Source: Amycolatopsis nigrescens CSC17Ta-90 (GTDB lineage: Bacteria; Actinomycetota; Actinomycetes; Mycobacteriales; Pseudonocardiaceae). From it: a stretch of 64,000 nucleotides of DNA. The stretch's first letter is position 1. Each line of letters starts with the position of its first letter. The stretch spans positions 7,051,001-7,115,000 of the forward strand of contig NZ_ARVW01000001.1 of NCBI RefSeq assembly GCF_000384315.1, given 5' to 3'. The notes beneath the pieces were generated by a model. The model saw only the letters and a program-made list of their open reading frames with translations. It did not search any database and was not told where the DNA came from. Positions 34,734 to 43,597 of this stretch are shown here, piece by piece. The position numbers and the translations under genes are program-made.

Positions 34734-36570
34734 TTCCCGCCTCCTCCAACAGGCCGAGTAACCTTCTGCCGACCGCCGAGCGCGCGACGAGCCGGGGTGG
34801 CTCGCAGGTGACGTGCTCGCGTGCCATTCGGTAGTGCATCCGCCAGCGGAGGTCGAGCAGGGTTCCGTCGCTGTGCACGACCCATGGATGCAGGACGAGC
34901 CCGGTCGCCGACGCGTTCGGGGATGACTGCTTCCACCGCGGGTGTCTTTCGTAGTTCTTGCCGGGCAGCACCGTCCGCACGGTCTCCCGCAACCAGGCCG
35001 CCCGTTCCTCTCGTGAGGCGCCCGCGTAGTCCACGACGTGGCCGTGCCGCCCGGCCAGGTAGCTGAAGCCGTCGTTGGACTGCAGGATCGCTCCGTCGCC
35101 CACGGTCACCCCGTGCTGGTGCTCGGCGTGCTCGACCAGCAGGGTGGCCGGCTCAGCGATCATCATCTGCGCGGCGTCGATGCCGAGCCGGTGGGCGTTG
35201 CGGGCCAGGAACTCCCTGCTGTCGCGGGCTTCTTGCTCGGTCTCGTCTGGCAGGCCGCCCATGACGCTGAGCCGGAGCACGATGCCGACCTCGTCGAGCA
35301 CTTCGACAATCCGCTCGTACTGGTCCGCCCGCACCCCCTTGTCGATGATGTCGAGCAGGCGCTGTGAGTTGGTCTCGTAGCCGACGCTCATGAGACGGCA
35401 CCCCGCCGCGTGCATCCGCTGCACGAACCGGCGGTCCGTCAACAGCGGCTCCAACCGGTTGCGGGTCGACCAGGTGAAGTCGTTGCCCCGGGCGCGCACC
35501 AGTTCCACCGCACCGAGGATGAGCCGGAGGTTGCAGTTCTCGTCGACGAAGGCGACGAACCCGGCACCGGTCCGCTCCAACGCCGCTTCCACGTGGGCGG
35601 CCAACTGGTGCTGAGTGAGCTGCTGGTAGGCACCACCCCGGCTACGGTTGCCGTAGGAGCAGAACGTGCACCGGCCCCAGTAGCAACCGACGCAAGAGAT
35701 CAGCGGCAGCTGGGGCGCGGGGCTGAGGTAGGACATGAACGGCAGCCCGTCGAACACCGGCGCCGGATTCTGCGCCAGGTGATGCGGTTCCGGGGCAGGC
35801 CCGGAGACACCCCGCGCCGTAATCAGCCCCGCGACCTCCTCGACCGGCACGCCGTTGCCCAGCGCACGCAGGACGGGCTCGCCCCGCCCGGTGGCGATCG
35901 CGTCGACCTGCCTGAACGTTCCCGGCAGCGCGGCGAGTGCGACGTCGCGCAGCATTATCTGCTGACCACCGAGCACGACGATGGTGTCCGGCGCCCGTCG
36001 TTTCACCATCCGCGCCAGCCGGAATGCCGGTATCAGCTGGCTCGGGAACGCGACGGAGATGCCGAGCACCCTGGTGCGGTGCTTGTCGAGCATGTCCGCG
36101 GCCAGCCGGTCGTGCCAGGTGGCTGCGACATCGCCGACATCGCCGACATCGCCGGCCAGCTCTTCATCCGTGGCGAGCGCGTCGGACAATGTCGAGAGTT
36201 TGCGGACCAGCGCGCTGCCCCGGAGCATGACGTCCATCAGGTTGTTGACCAACCGGAATCCCACGTCGTACGGCAGCGCGGTGGGCTCCTTGCCTACCAC
36301 CGTGCGCCAGAGAAGGTCGTGCTGCTCGACGGCGAACTCAAGCAGCGTGGTGTCGAATTCGTCCAGGCCACCGACACGCAGTCGCGCGCGCAACGCCGGC
36401 GGCTGGATCAGCCCGTGCGTCAACGCGATGTTGAGGTCGCTCTGCTCGGCAGTGACGCCGTGCTCGCGCAGGTAGGACACCAGCATGGGCAAGCTCAGGT
36501 ATGGGAAGAGTCGCGCCTCCGTCACACCCGGGAAGACCAAGTGCACGTCAACTTCCTGTGCGGGCCGCAC
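34720..36570 (-). CDS. B12-binding radical SAM enzyme
   Basis: A 616-residue enzyme from a GTG at 36570, which has GGAGG 8 nt upstream; the open frame runs to 36903 but lacks other plausible starts. The N-terminal ~240 residues are a cobalamin-binding Rossmann domain (VDVHLVFPGVTEARLFPYLSLPML, VLGISVAFPSQLIPAFRLARMV, IVVLGGQQ). The radical SAM domain has CVGCYWGRCTFC, the cluster-binding cysteines with the aromatic residue typical of B12-rSAMs. FVDENC and LRLSVMGGLPDETEQE follow. Such enzymes methylate or rearrange unactivated carbons, often in natural products. It lies 82 nt after the precursor gene and overlaps the MNIO gene. Confidence 0.92.
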   Translation of the reverse strand: MRPAQEVDVHLVFPGVTEARLFPYLSLPMLVSYLREHGVTAEQSDLNIALTHGLIQPPALRARLRVGGLDEFDTTLLEFAVEQHDLLWRTVVGKEPTALPYDVGFRLVNNLMDVMLRGSALVRKLSTLSDALATDEELAGDVGDVGDVAATWHDRLAADMLDKHRTRVLGISVAFPSQLIPAFRLARMVKRRAPDTIVVLGGQQIMLRDVALAALPGTFRQVDAIATGRGEPVLRALGNGVPVEEVAGLITARGVSGPAPEPHHLAQNPAPVFDGLPFMSYLSPAPQLPLISCVGCYWGRCTFCSYGNRSRGGAYQQLTQHQLAAHVEAALERTGAGFVAFVDENCNLRLILGAVELVRARGNDFTWSTRNRLEPLLTDRRFVQRMHAAGCRLMSVGYETNSQRLLDIIDKGVRADQYERIVEVLDEVGIVLRLSVMGGLPDETEQEARDSREFLARNAHRLGIDAAQMMIAEPATLLVEHAEHQHGVTVGDGAILQSNDGFSYLAGRHGHVVDYAGASREERAAWLRETVRTVLPGKNYERHPRWKQSSPNASATGLVLHPWVVHSDGTLLDLRWRMHYRMAREHVTCEPPRLVARSAVGRRLLGLLEEAGIGSS

Positions 36571-36652
36571 CTGCAACACCTCCAACCGCGCCGACGGACC
36601 GGCCGGCGATCCACTCCACGAGCGGCAGCCGCCGGCCGGGCCATCGCATTTC

Positions 36653-36772
36653 TCAGATGGCGAACCGGAACGCGTGGAAGGCAGCGCCTTCCTCGAGTTC
36701 CGAGGTTTCGACGACCTCAAGCGCGTCGAGCTCGTCCAGCACGTTCGTGTTATCGGTCGTGTTTTCGTCCAT
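36653..36772 (-). CDS. Putative RiPP precursor peptide, 39 residues
   Basis: A short frame directly upstream of the radical SAM gene on the same strand, with AAGGGAG 4 nt before its ATG. The product has an acidic leader (MDENTTDNTNVLDELDALEV, then VETSELEEGAA) and a sharply different hydrophobic/basic end, FHAFRFAI. It has no Cys. An acidic LDELDALEV-type leader and an aromatic C-terminal core are typical of RiPP precursors. The last five residues, FRFAI, resemble the FxSxx-COOH pattern of FxsA precursors except that Phe replaces Ser. It overlaps the out-of-frame upstream extension of the radical SAM frame. Confidence 0.8.
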   Translation of the reverse strand: MDENTTDNTNVLDELDALEVVETSELEEGAAFHAFRFAI

Positions 36773-36795
36773 GGTTCTCCCTTGTGATAATTGTT

Positions 36796-36832
36796 GTTAT
36801 AAAATACCTCGGATATTGCACAAACCGAGGTA
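36796..36832 (-). promoter_or_regulatory. RiPP operon promoter with 8-bp inverted repeat
   Basis: Upstream of the precursor, TACCTCGG and CCGAGGTA form a perfect 8-bp inverted repeat (36805-36812 / 36825-36832) around a 12-nt AT-rich centre. On the minus strand a -35-like TTGTGC (36823-36818) lies in that centre, and TATAAC (36801-36796) follows 16 nt later. The start site would then be about 17 nt before the precursor ATG. The repeat is placed to act as an operator over the -35. Confidence 0.55.
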
Positions 36833-37188
36833 CACCGTGGAGACGGAAGATTTTGTTCTAGCCCCTCCCCGAAGCCGATCTTTCTTGTGCCTTTTTGGAT
36901 CAAGAAATGCCGCTGACGCCCTTGAGGGCCGACTTTAGTACTCGAGTCGGCCGGAACAATGAGCTAGACGGGTGAACATGCCGCGAGCCTTCGAACCGTA
37001 TCGCGCACCCTTATCGGCCAATGAACCCAACGGTACTTGAACTAACAAGATCTGCTCCGCTGCAGAACAGTATCTCTGGCCTGCACGGGTGCAGGACGTC
37101 GCTGCGGAATTGACCGCGTCACGCTCCGGGCTGAAACCTGCATAAACGATGATCCCTGGCGGTACTGGTGTCTGACAGTTTTAGCTGA
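36833..37188. other. Intergenic, relatively AT-rich, no gene seen
   Basis: About 355 bp between the RiPP promoter and the stop of the STAND-WD40 gene. Base composition is less GC-rich than the surroundings. I found no coding frame, RNA gene or clear terminator. Confidence 0.5.
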
Positions 37189-40100
37189 TCATGCACAGGG
37201 CGGCTGGTAGGCCAGCTCGGGAAGGAGCTTCTCCCACACCTCTCGGGTCAGAACCCCCTTGGCGGTGGAGCAGATCCGCTGAATGGCGTGCTCCCCGTCC
37301 AAGTTCCACAGCCGGACGGTGTTATCTGCGCTGGCCGTGGCCAGGGTACGGCCATCGGGCCGGTACGCCACCGAGTTGATGATGCCGGCATGCCCGGTGA
37401 ACGTCTGGCCGAGCGAGACGGTACGAGCGGGATCGCTCACGTCCCAAAGGTGGATCGCTCTGTCGGAGCTCGACGTGATCAAGGTGCGCCTGTCGGGGCT
37501 GAAGGCCACCGAGAACACGGTGTCGGTGTGCCCGGTCAGCGGTGGATCCGATGGGGCGGGGCTTGCCGGATCGCTCACATCCCACAAACGAGCCGACCCG
37601 TCGGCGCTGCCGGTGGCCAAGCGGCGTCCATCCGGGCTGAACACCACGGACCAGACGGCCCCGGAGTGTCCGGTCAGACGCTGCTCCAGGCTTTCGGGAC
37701 GACCGGGATCGCGCATGTCCCACAGGATTACGGTCCTGTCATAGCTAGCTGTGGCCATGAACCGCCCATCGGGGCTGAAAGCCACCGAGTTCACACTTGT
37801 GGCGTGCTGTGCCAGCGGCACGGCCAAGGGCTTCGGAGCGGAAGGGGTGCGCACGTCCCACAGGCGAACCGTTCCGTCGCTGCTTCCGGTCGCCAGTACT
37901 CGGCCGTCCGGGCTGAAGGTCACCGAGTTCACAGCATGCTCGGGTCCGACAAGGGGTAGGCCCAAGGGCACCACTTTGGACAGGTCGCGCACGTCCCACA
38001 AACGAACCTTTCGGTCCGCGCTTCCGGTGGCTAGAACTCGGCCGTCCGGGCTGAAGGTCACTGAGGTCACATCTTGCTCGGGTCCGACAAGGGGCAGGCC
38101 CAAGGGCACCACTTTGGACAGGTCGCGCACGTCCCACAAACGAACCGTCCGGTCCGCGCTTCCGGTTGCCAGTACTCGAGAATCGGGACTGAACGCCGCC
38201 GACCGGACGTCGCTGCTGTGGCCGGACAGGACCGATGTCGGAAGAGACCAGATACGAACGGTCTGGTCTTCGCTCACCGTGGCCAACGATCGGCTGTCCG
38301 GGCTCAATGCCACCGAATACACGATGGTGCGATGTCCGGTCGGATATCGCCCGACCGGAGCAGGCCGCCCCGGGTCCTCGACGTTCCACAGGCGAATGAT
38401 CTTGTCGCCGCCTCCTGATACGAGAGTGCTCCCATCCCGGCTGAACAACACGGAACGCACTTCGTCCTCGTGCTCGGTGAGGGGCGCCCCGACGGGGATG
38501 GCGTGCTCGGCGTCGCGGATGTTCCACAGACGCACGCTCTTGTCGCCGCTCCCCGACGCCAGTGTGTGGCCGTCCGGGCTGAACGCCACCGAGTACACGG
38601 TGCTGCTGTGTCCTACGAGCGGCTTGCCCACGGGAGTTGGCGAAACCGGATCGCGCACATCCCACAGGCGCACGGTCCAGTCCGCGGCGCCCGTGGCGAG
38701 CACCTGCCCATCGGGCCTGAACGCCAACCCGCCGACGATATCGGAGTGACCCGTGATGTGTCCCAACAACCTCGGATGGGCCGGGTCGTGCACATCCCAC
38801 AAACGAACCGACCCATCACTGCTGCCGGTGGCCAACACCCGTCCATCAGGGCTGAAAGCCACCGAATACAGCCGCCCGCTGTGACCGGTCAATTCCGCGA
38901 TCGATCTGGGATTGGCGGGATCGCGCACATCCCACAGTCTGGCTGTCTGGTCCGCGCTGCCGGTGGCCAGCACTCGTCCATCAGGGCTGAAGGCCACCGA
39001 ATACAGCCGACCGCTGTGACCGGTCAATTCCGCGAACGACCCGGGATGAGCCGGATCGCGTACGTCCCACAAGCGAGCCGACCCGTCACTGCTGCCGGTG
39101 GCCAACAGCCGCCCATCGGGGCTGAAAGCTGTCCAGTTAATGGGCCCGCGGTGCCCCGCGAGGGGGACAGCCAGCGGCAAGTGCTGGGTGGCGACGACTC
39201 TGGCGTATGCGTCTTTGTCCTGAGGACGCATGCGGTGGGCGACCAGGCTCAGCTGCGCCGCAAGCGTCGGGTCCGTCGCCTGCAACCGGTTCGCTTCTCC
39301 CACGATCTGCCGGAACTGCGCGTCGTTCCGCTGCTGAACCGCCACCATCGCGGCTGTCGCGGCCAGCAACGCGAAGACCACGACGAGAGCGGCTCCGCCA
39401 CGCCAGAACCACGCGGCTCGCCGCGCGTGCCGAGTCGACGTGTTCAGGAAGTCATGGGTGACCTCGGTCAGCTTGGCGTGGCCCGACGATCTGACCCGGC
39501 TCTGGACGGAATCCAGCCGCGCTCCTCGGTACAGGAGCGAGCGATCTCTTCCTCGGCTGTCCCACATCAGTGCGTCGTCATCGAGACGCTGCCGCTCCAC
39601 CGCGGCATTCCGATCTCGGTCGATCCAGGCTCGCAGCCGTGGCCAGGCTCGCAGCAGGGCTTCGTGCGTGATCTCGATGGCGTCCGCGTCCACCGTCACC
39701 AGCCGTGCGGCCGCCAGTACCTCCACCACCGCCTCCGCAGCGGCCCTGTCCTCGACCTGACTGACCAGGTCTTCCCGTGACATCCGTCGCCTGGTGTCCG
39801 ACCCGCCTTCAGAAACCCTGACGAGGCACGACAGCAGGGTACGTGCCACTTCCCGCTCGTGTGGCTCGAGCCGCGCCCATGCCTGCTCAGCGGTCGCCGC
39901 GACCGAGCCGCTGATGCCTCCGGTCGCACGGTACCCGGCGACTGTGAGCTTTCCACCCTGCCGACGCTGCCACGTGGCCAGCAACGCATGGGACAGCAAG
40001 GGCAGTGCGCCCGCATCGTGCGCCCCGCTACGGCTTTCCGGACGGGTGTAGGCGCCTAGGTCGTGCAGGAGGGCATCGACCAGCCCCGGAGCCAGCCGAA

Positions 40101-41160
40101 GCCCCACGGCCTTTGCCGGGCCCTCGATCACGTCGGTGAGTTCCGCGGCGGTCATCGGGCCCAGAACCATCTGGCGTTCCTGAAGCGTCTCGGCGAGTTC
40201 AGGATGGTCCAGGCACAGCTCGTAGCAGTCGGCCCGCACGCTGAGAAGGACTGTTACCGGGGGCTTTCCTCCGGAGTCGTACGGCGTGCAGGCCGCTTGC
40301 AGCGCTTGGACGAAGACCTTCCTGCTTGCGTCGTCCGACGACAGCATGAATGCCTCCTCCAACTGGTCCACCACCAGAACGAGCGGCACGTCGCCCCCGT
40401 ACTTTCGCCGCACGTGGTCGGCCATTGCTGAGCGCACCATGTCCGCGAAGGGCATCGCCTCAGCGGGCCGAACCGGTCGAAGTGCCAGCTCAACGGGCGT
40501 GGCCAACTCCGGAACCTCTTCGATCAACGACTTGAGCGGATCCGCACCCGGAGTCATGACGGCCACCCTGGCCTCGGCGGACACAACGTCCGCCTGCAGC
40601 GCCGATCCGATTCCCGCACGCAGGAGCGATGACTTGCCCGCACCCGAGGCGCCCACCAGGATCGCGATCCCGCCGGCGCGGAAGGCCTTTCCGAGCAGGC
40701 TTCCCAAGACTCGGATCGCACGGTCCCGGCCGAAGAAGAAGTCCACGTCCTGTGGTCCGAACGCGGCGAGCCCTTGGTACGGGCACACGCTCCCGCTGCC
40801 CGTCTCGGGGCGCTCTTCGACCGCCGGCGAATCCACCGTGCCGCCTGCTGGGCTGCCCAATGCCTCCTGCCACAGCTTCCGCCAGGCTTCCAGATCGTAG
40901 AGCTCATCCAGCACAGGGCGAGTCCGAGCTTTGGACGCTTCACCAATCAAAATCTCGAGCACCACCGCCAGCGCATCGAAGCTGGACGGCACATTGCGCC
41001 CCCGCCGCCAGTCGCTCAGACGTTGAACGGAGACGCGGATCAACCGACGGCGGCTGTCCACACGCCGGGCTCGGACGACCGACTTGGTAACGAGCTTCAG
41101 GGGCGGGCCACCTGCTTCCGCGAACAGGAGTGCCAACCGCTCCGCGAATACTTCACGCAT
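37189..41160 (-). CDS. HTH-STAND NTPase with 14 WD40 repeats
   Basis: A 1,323-residue protein from ATG 41160, which has GGAGGA upstream; MAGG at 41181 is an alternative start. N-terminal ~1-75 is a helix-turn-helix region (VSVQRLSDWRRGRNVPSSFDAL). An nSTAND1-type NTPase begins CPYQGLAAFGPQDVDFFFGRD, with Walker A VGASGAGKSS near 170 and Walker B VLVVDQLEE near 260. One transmembrane helix lies near 605-625 (FWRGGAALVVVFALLAATAAMV). Fourteen WD40 repeats follow, enough for two seven-bladed propellers (typical unit SVAFSPDGRVLATGSADQT). STAND-WD40 proteins are signal-triggered switches, some in antiphage defence or cell death; the trigger here is unknown. No effector other than the HTH is seen. 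Confidence 0.93.
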   Translation of the reverse strand: MREVFAERLALLFAEAGGPPLKLVTKSVVRARRVDSRRRLIRVSVQRLSDWRRGRNVPSSFDALAVVLEILIGEASKARTRPVLDELYDLEAWRKLWQEALGSPAGGTVDSPAVEERPETGSGSVCPYQGLAAFGPQDVDFFFGRDRAIRVLGSLLGKAFRAGGIAILVGASGAGKSSLLRAGIGSALQADVVSAEARVAVMTPGADPLKSLIEEVPELATPVELALRPVRPAEAMPFADMVRSAMADHVRRKYGGDVPLVLVVDQLEEAFMLSSDDASRKVFVQALQAACTPYDSGGKPPVTVLLSVRADCYELCLDHPELAETLQERQMVLGPMTAAELTDVIEGPAKAVGLRLAPGLVDALLHDLGAYTRPESRSGAHDAGALPLLSHALLATWQRRQGGKLTVAGYRATGGISGSVAATAEQAWARLEPHEREVARTLLSCLVRVSEGGSDTRRRMSREDLVSQVEDRAAAEAVVEVLAAARLVTVDADAIEITHEALLRAWPRLRAWIDRDRNAAVERQRLDDDALMWDSRGRDRSLLYRGARLDSVQSRVRSSGHAKLTEVTHDFLNTSTRHARRAAWFWRGGAALVVVFALLAATAAMVAVQQRNDAQFRQIVGEANRLQATDPTLAAQLSLVAHRMRPQDKDAYARVVATQHLPLAVPLAGHRGPINWTAFSPDGRLLATGSSDGSARLWDVRDPAHPGSFAELTGHSGRLYSVAFSPDGRVLATGSADQTARLWDVRDPANPRSIAELTGHSGRLYSVAFSPDGRVLATGSSDGSVRLWDVHDPAHPRLLGHITGHSDIVGGLAFRPDGQVLATGAADWTVRLWDVRDPVSPTPVGKPLVGHSSTVYSVAFSPDGHTLASGSGDKSVRLWNIRDAEHAIPVGAPLTEHEDEVRSVLFSRDGSTLVSGGGDKIIRLWNVEDPGRPAPVGRYPTGHRTIVYSVALSPDSRSLATVSEDQTVRIWSLPTSVLSGHSSDVRSAAFSPDSRVLATGSADRTVRLWDVRDLSKVVPLGLPLVGPEQDVTSVTFSPDGRVLATGSADRKVRLWDVRDLSKVVPLGLPLVGPEHAVNSVTFSPDGRVLATGSSDGTVRLWDVRTPSAPKPLAVPLAQHATSVNSVAFSPDGRFMATASYDRTVILWDMRDPGRPESLEQRLTGHSGAVWSVVFSPDGRRLATGSADGSARLWDVSDPASPAPSDPPLTGHTDTVFSVAFSPDRRTLITSSSDRAIHLWDVSDPARTVSLGQTFTGHAGIINSVAYRPDGRTLATASADNTVRLWNLDGEHAIQRICSTAKGVLTREVWEKLLPELAYQPPCA
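37900..38250. repeat. Near-identical 138-bp direct repeats inside the WD40 region
   Basis: Two copies of a 138-bp (46-codon) unit, aligned at 37937 and 38075, are nearly identical over a run of about 80 bases encoding LVGPE and RDLSKVVPLGLP. Other WD repeats in the gene share protein motifs but differ in DNA, so this pair is a recent internal duplication. Confidence 0.75.
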
Positions 41161-41472
41161 ATCCAACGGTCCTCCAGCCATCCCCTCACACCGACCTTTT
41201 GGTCGACTTTTACGGGCCGGTAAACCCGCTGCGGCTCTCACCAGGAACAACAGGGATCATTTTGGTGCTCCAACGTACACGGCAACCCAATCCGGCACAG
41301 GGATGTCGCAAATCCTGCTTGGCATCAGGTCAAGGCGTGCCATGTCCGAAAGCGGAGTGTGGCGCCCCTACCTCCGCGTGCGAAGAGCGCCGGGGAATGC
41401 TTATTTTGCCGCGCAATCGCGTCAGTAAGCGCCCACCGCGTCGACGTTCACCGGGGGCGCCGCAGCTGGCCA
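41161..41472. other. Intergenic, no gene recognised
   Basis: About 310 bp between the STAND-WD40 start and the stop of the NarL-type regulator, presumably holding the STAND gene promoter. I see no reliable promoter elements or open frame. Confidence 0.5.
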
Positions 41473-42174
41473 TCACAGCTGGTCGGTGCCGCCGTCGGGG
41501 ACAGCGCGGGCCAGGCCGGTCTGGTAGGCGATGACAACGAGTTGCGCGCGGTCGCGTGCGTCCAGCTTGGTCATGGCGCGCTGGACGTGGGCGCGGACGG
41601 TGAAGGGGCTGAGGTACATCCGATCAGCGATCTCCAGGTTGGACAGACCGGTCGCGACGAGAGCGACCATCTCGCGTTCGCGCGGGGTGAGCGCGGCGAG
41701 TAGTTCGGGCTGGAGTGGTGGAGTGTCGACCGGTGTGGCGAGGAAACGGGCCACCAGGGAGCGGGTCGCCGCGGGGGACAGCAGGGTGTCGCCGTTGGCG
41801 ATCGTGCGCACGGCGTCGAGCAGGTCCTGCGCCTCGATCCCCTTGCCGATGAAGCCGCTGGCCCCGGCGCGCAGGGCTTGCGCGATGTATTCGTCGGTCT
41901 CGTACGTGGTGAGGATCAGTACGCGGGTGGCCCGCAGCTCCGGATCGGCGCAAATCTCCACGGTGGCGGCGAGGCCGTCCGTGCCAGGCATCCGGATGTC
42001 CGTGATCACCACGTCCGGGCGCAACTTACGGGCCAGGGCCACCGCCTCCCTGCCGTCGCCCGCCTCGCCGACCACGGTGATGTCGTCGGCGCTGTCGAGG
42101 AGAGTGCGGAAAGCACCGCGGAGCAGCGCCTGATCGTCGGCGAGGAGAACTCGGAGTGTCACAGCGTCATCCAT
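41473..42174 (-). CDS. NarL/LuxR-family response regulator
   Basis: A 233-residue regulator. The receiver (LRVLLADDQALLRGAFRTLL, phospho-Asp in VVITDIRMPGTDG, K in GFIGKG) is joined to a LuxR helix-turn-helix (LTPREREMVALVATGLSNLEIADRMYLSPFTVRAHVQRAMTKL). The start ATG 42174 overlaps the kinase stop by 8 nt. With the kinase it probably regulates the divergent ABC exporter. Confidence 0.95.
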   Translation of the reverse strand: MDDAVTLRVLLADDQALLRGAFRTLLDSADDITVVGEAGDGREAVALARKLRPDVVITDIRMPGTDGLAATVEICADPELRATRVLILTTYETDEYIAQALRAGASGFIGKGIEAQDLLDAVRTIANGDTLLSPAATRSLVARFLATPVDTPPLQPELLAALTPREREMVALVATGLSNLEIADRMYLSPFTVRAHVQRAMTKLDARDRAQLVVIAYQTGLARAVPDGGTDQL

Positions 42175-43387
42175 TGGTTGCTCCGTCAGCTCCCCGTGCT
42201 GTGTTCTCGGCGGCCGGCAGAGGCAGGTGGGCGGAGACAAGGAAGCCACCTTGGGGCCGCGCGCCCGCGGTGAGGGTTCCGCCGACCGCGGTAGCCCGTT
42301 CACGCATTCCGATCAGACCGTAGCCGGGTGGGCGCTCCGGAGGTGTACGGGAGCCCCCGCCGTCGTCGGTAACGGTGACGGTCACGTGGTCGCGGTTCCA
42401 GCCGAGGTGCACCTCGGCGCTGCCGGTTGCGGCGTGCTTGGTCACGTTGGTCAGGGCCTCTTGAATGACGCGGTAGGCGGTGAGGTCCGCGGCCGGCGGT
42501 AGCTGGCTGGCGGCGCCGTCCTCGCGCATCGACACTTCCAGGCCCGCGCGGCGGAAAGTCTTCAACAGCGCGGAGACCTGCGACAGCCCGGGCGCCGGAT
42601 CGGTGAGTGCGGAGGTGTCGTCGGGCTGGCGCAGCAGGCCGACGGTGGCCCGCAGCTCGTCGAGGGCATGGCGGGTGGTCTTGACCAGTTCGTCCAGGCT
42701 CGTGCGGGTCTGCTCCGGGCGGGTGTCGAAGAGGTGGGCGGCGACGGCGGCCTGCGCGTTGGCCAGGGTGATCTGGTGGGCCACCAGGTCGTGCAGCTCG
42801 CGGGCGATGCGGAGCCGTTCCCCGGCCACCCGTCGGCGTGCCTCCTCGTCCCGGCTTTCCTCGGCCCGGCGTGCCCGCTCCTCCATGACCGCCAGGTAGG
42901 CCCGCCGGTGCCTCGTCGAGCGACCGACCACGGCGGCCACGACCGGCGACGCGGCCACGGTCACCAGCCTGCTGGCGTCCGCCCACGAGAAGTCGGTTTC
43001 GACGAAGGGGGGCAAGACGACCAGCAATGCGGCCGAGGTGAGCGGGACTACGAGCACCACTCGCCGTTCGGCGCGGATGGCGAGCGAGTAGGCGCTGATG
43101 ACGACGGGGACCACCATGAGCGGGGTCGACAGCAGGCCCATCGGCGCGACCAGCATGCCGCACACGGTCGTGGCGAGCACGGTGGCCACGGGCGCGCGGT
43201 GCCGCGCCAGTAGCAACCCGGACGACACCGCGGCGAGGAGGTAGGCCGGCACCGGCGGCGGTGTCACCGTGTCGTCGACCCGCAGCGAGCCTCCGAGCAG
43301 GCAGAGCGCGAACGCCACCGCGACGACCGTTCCCTCCCGCCACCACGACTTGCCCGGCGGTGCGAGTGAACTACGCCTGTTCGCCAT
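42167..43387 (-). CDS. NarX/DesK-type sensor histidine kinase
   Basis: A 406-residue kinase with four to six N-terminal membrane helices (residues ~18-150). A HisKA_3 dimerisation domain has the phospho-His in RIARELHDLVAHQITLANAQ, and the ATPase domain has VIQEALTNVTKHA, DDGGG and GYGLIGMRERA. It lacks a large external domain, so it may sense within the membrane, as in systems that detect cell-wall antibiotics. Divergent from the ABC exporter it likely controls. Confidence 0.93.
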   Translation of the reverse strand: MANRRSSLAPPGKSWWREGTVVAVAFALCLLGGSLRVDDTVTPPPVPAYLLAAVSSGLLLARHRAPVATVLATTVCGMLVAPMGLLSTPLMVVPVVISAYSLAIRAERRVVLVVPLTSAALLVVLPPFVETDFSWADASRLVTVAASPVVAAVVGRSTRHRRAYLAVMEERARRAEESRDEEARRRVAGERLRIARELHDLVAHQITLANAQAAVAAHLFDTRPEQTRTSLDELVKTTRHALDELRATVGLLRQPDDTSALTDPAPGLSQVSALLKTFRRAGLEVSMREDGAASQLPPAADLTAYRVIQEALTNVTKHAATGSAEVHLGWNRDHVTVTVTDDGGGSRTPPERPPGYGLIGMRERATAVGGTLTAGARPQGGFLVSAHLPLPAAENTARGADGATNG

Positions 43388-43597
43388 CGATGTCCATCCA
43401 TCGCAACACACGTTCAGCCTAGGGGAGGGCCGCCCCGCGCGCGTGTAGTGCGTTCGCACCAGAAGCGGGCCGGGCTGGTCCGCGTGCACCAGGCGAAGAC
43501 GGTCTCGGCGAACGATGTGCGGCACCGCGGCGCGCGACAGGGTTGGTGGCGGAATCGTCCGGCACCGGCTCGGACGGCAAAGCGGCAGGAAGAAACG

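Noticed and set aside
35410..36861. 483-codon plus-strand frame opposite the radical SAM gene
   Set aside because: Antisense shadow with no family features.
37300..39140. Periodic repeats as a possible CRISPR or satellite array
   Set aside because: The period is 46 codons and every unit translates as a WD40 repeat in one continuous frame.
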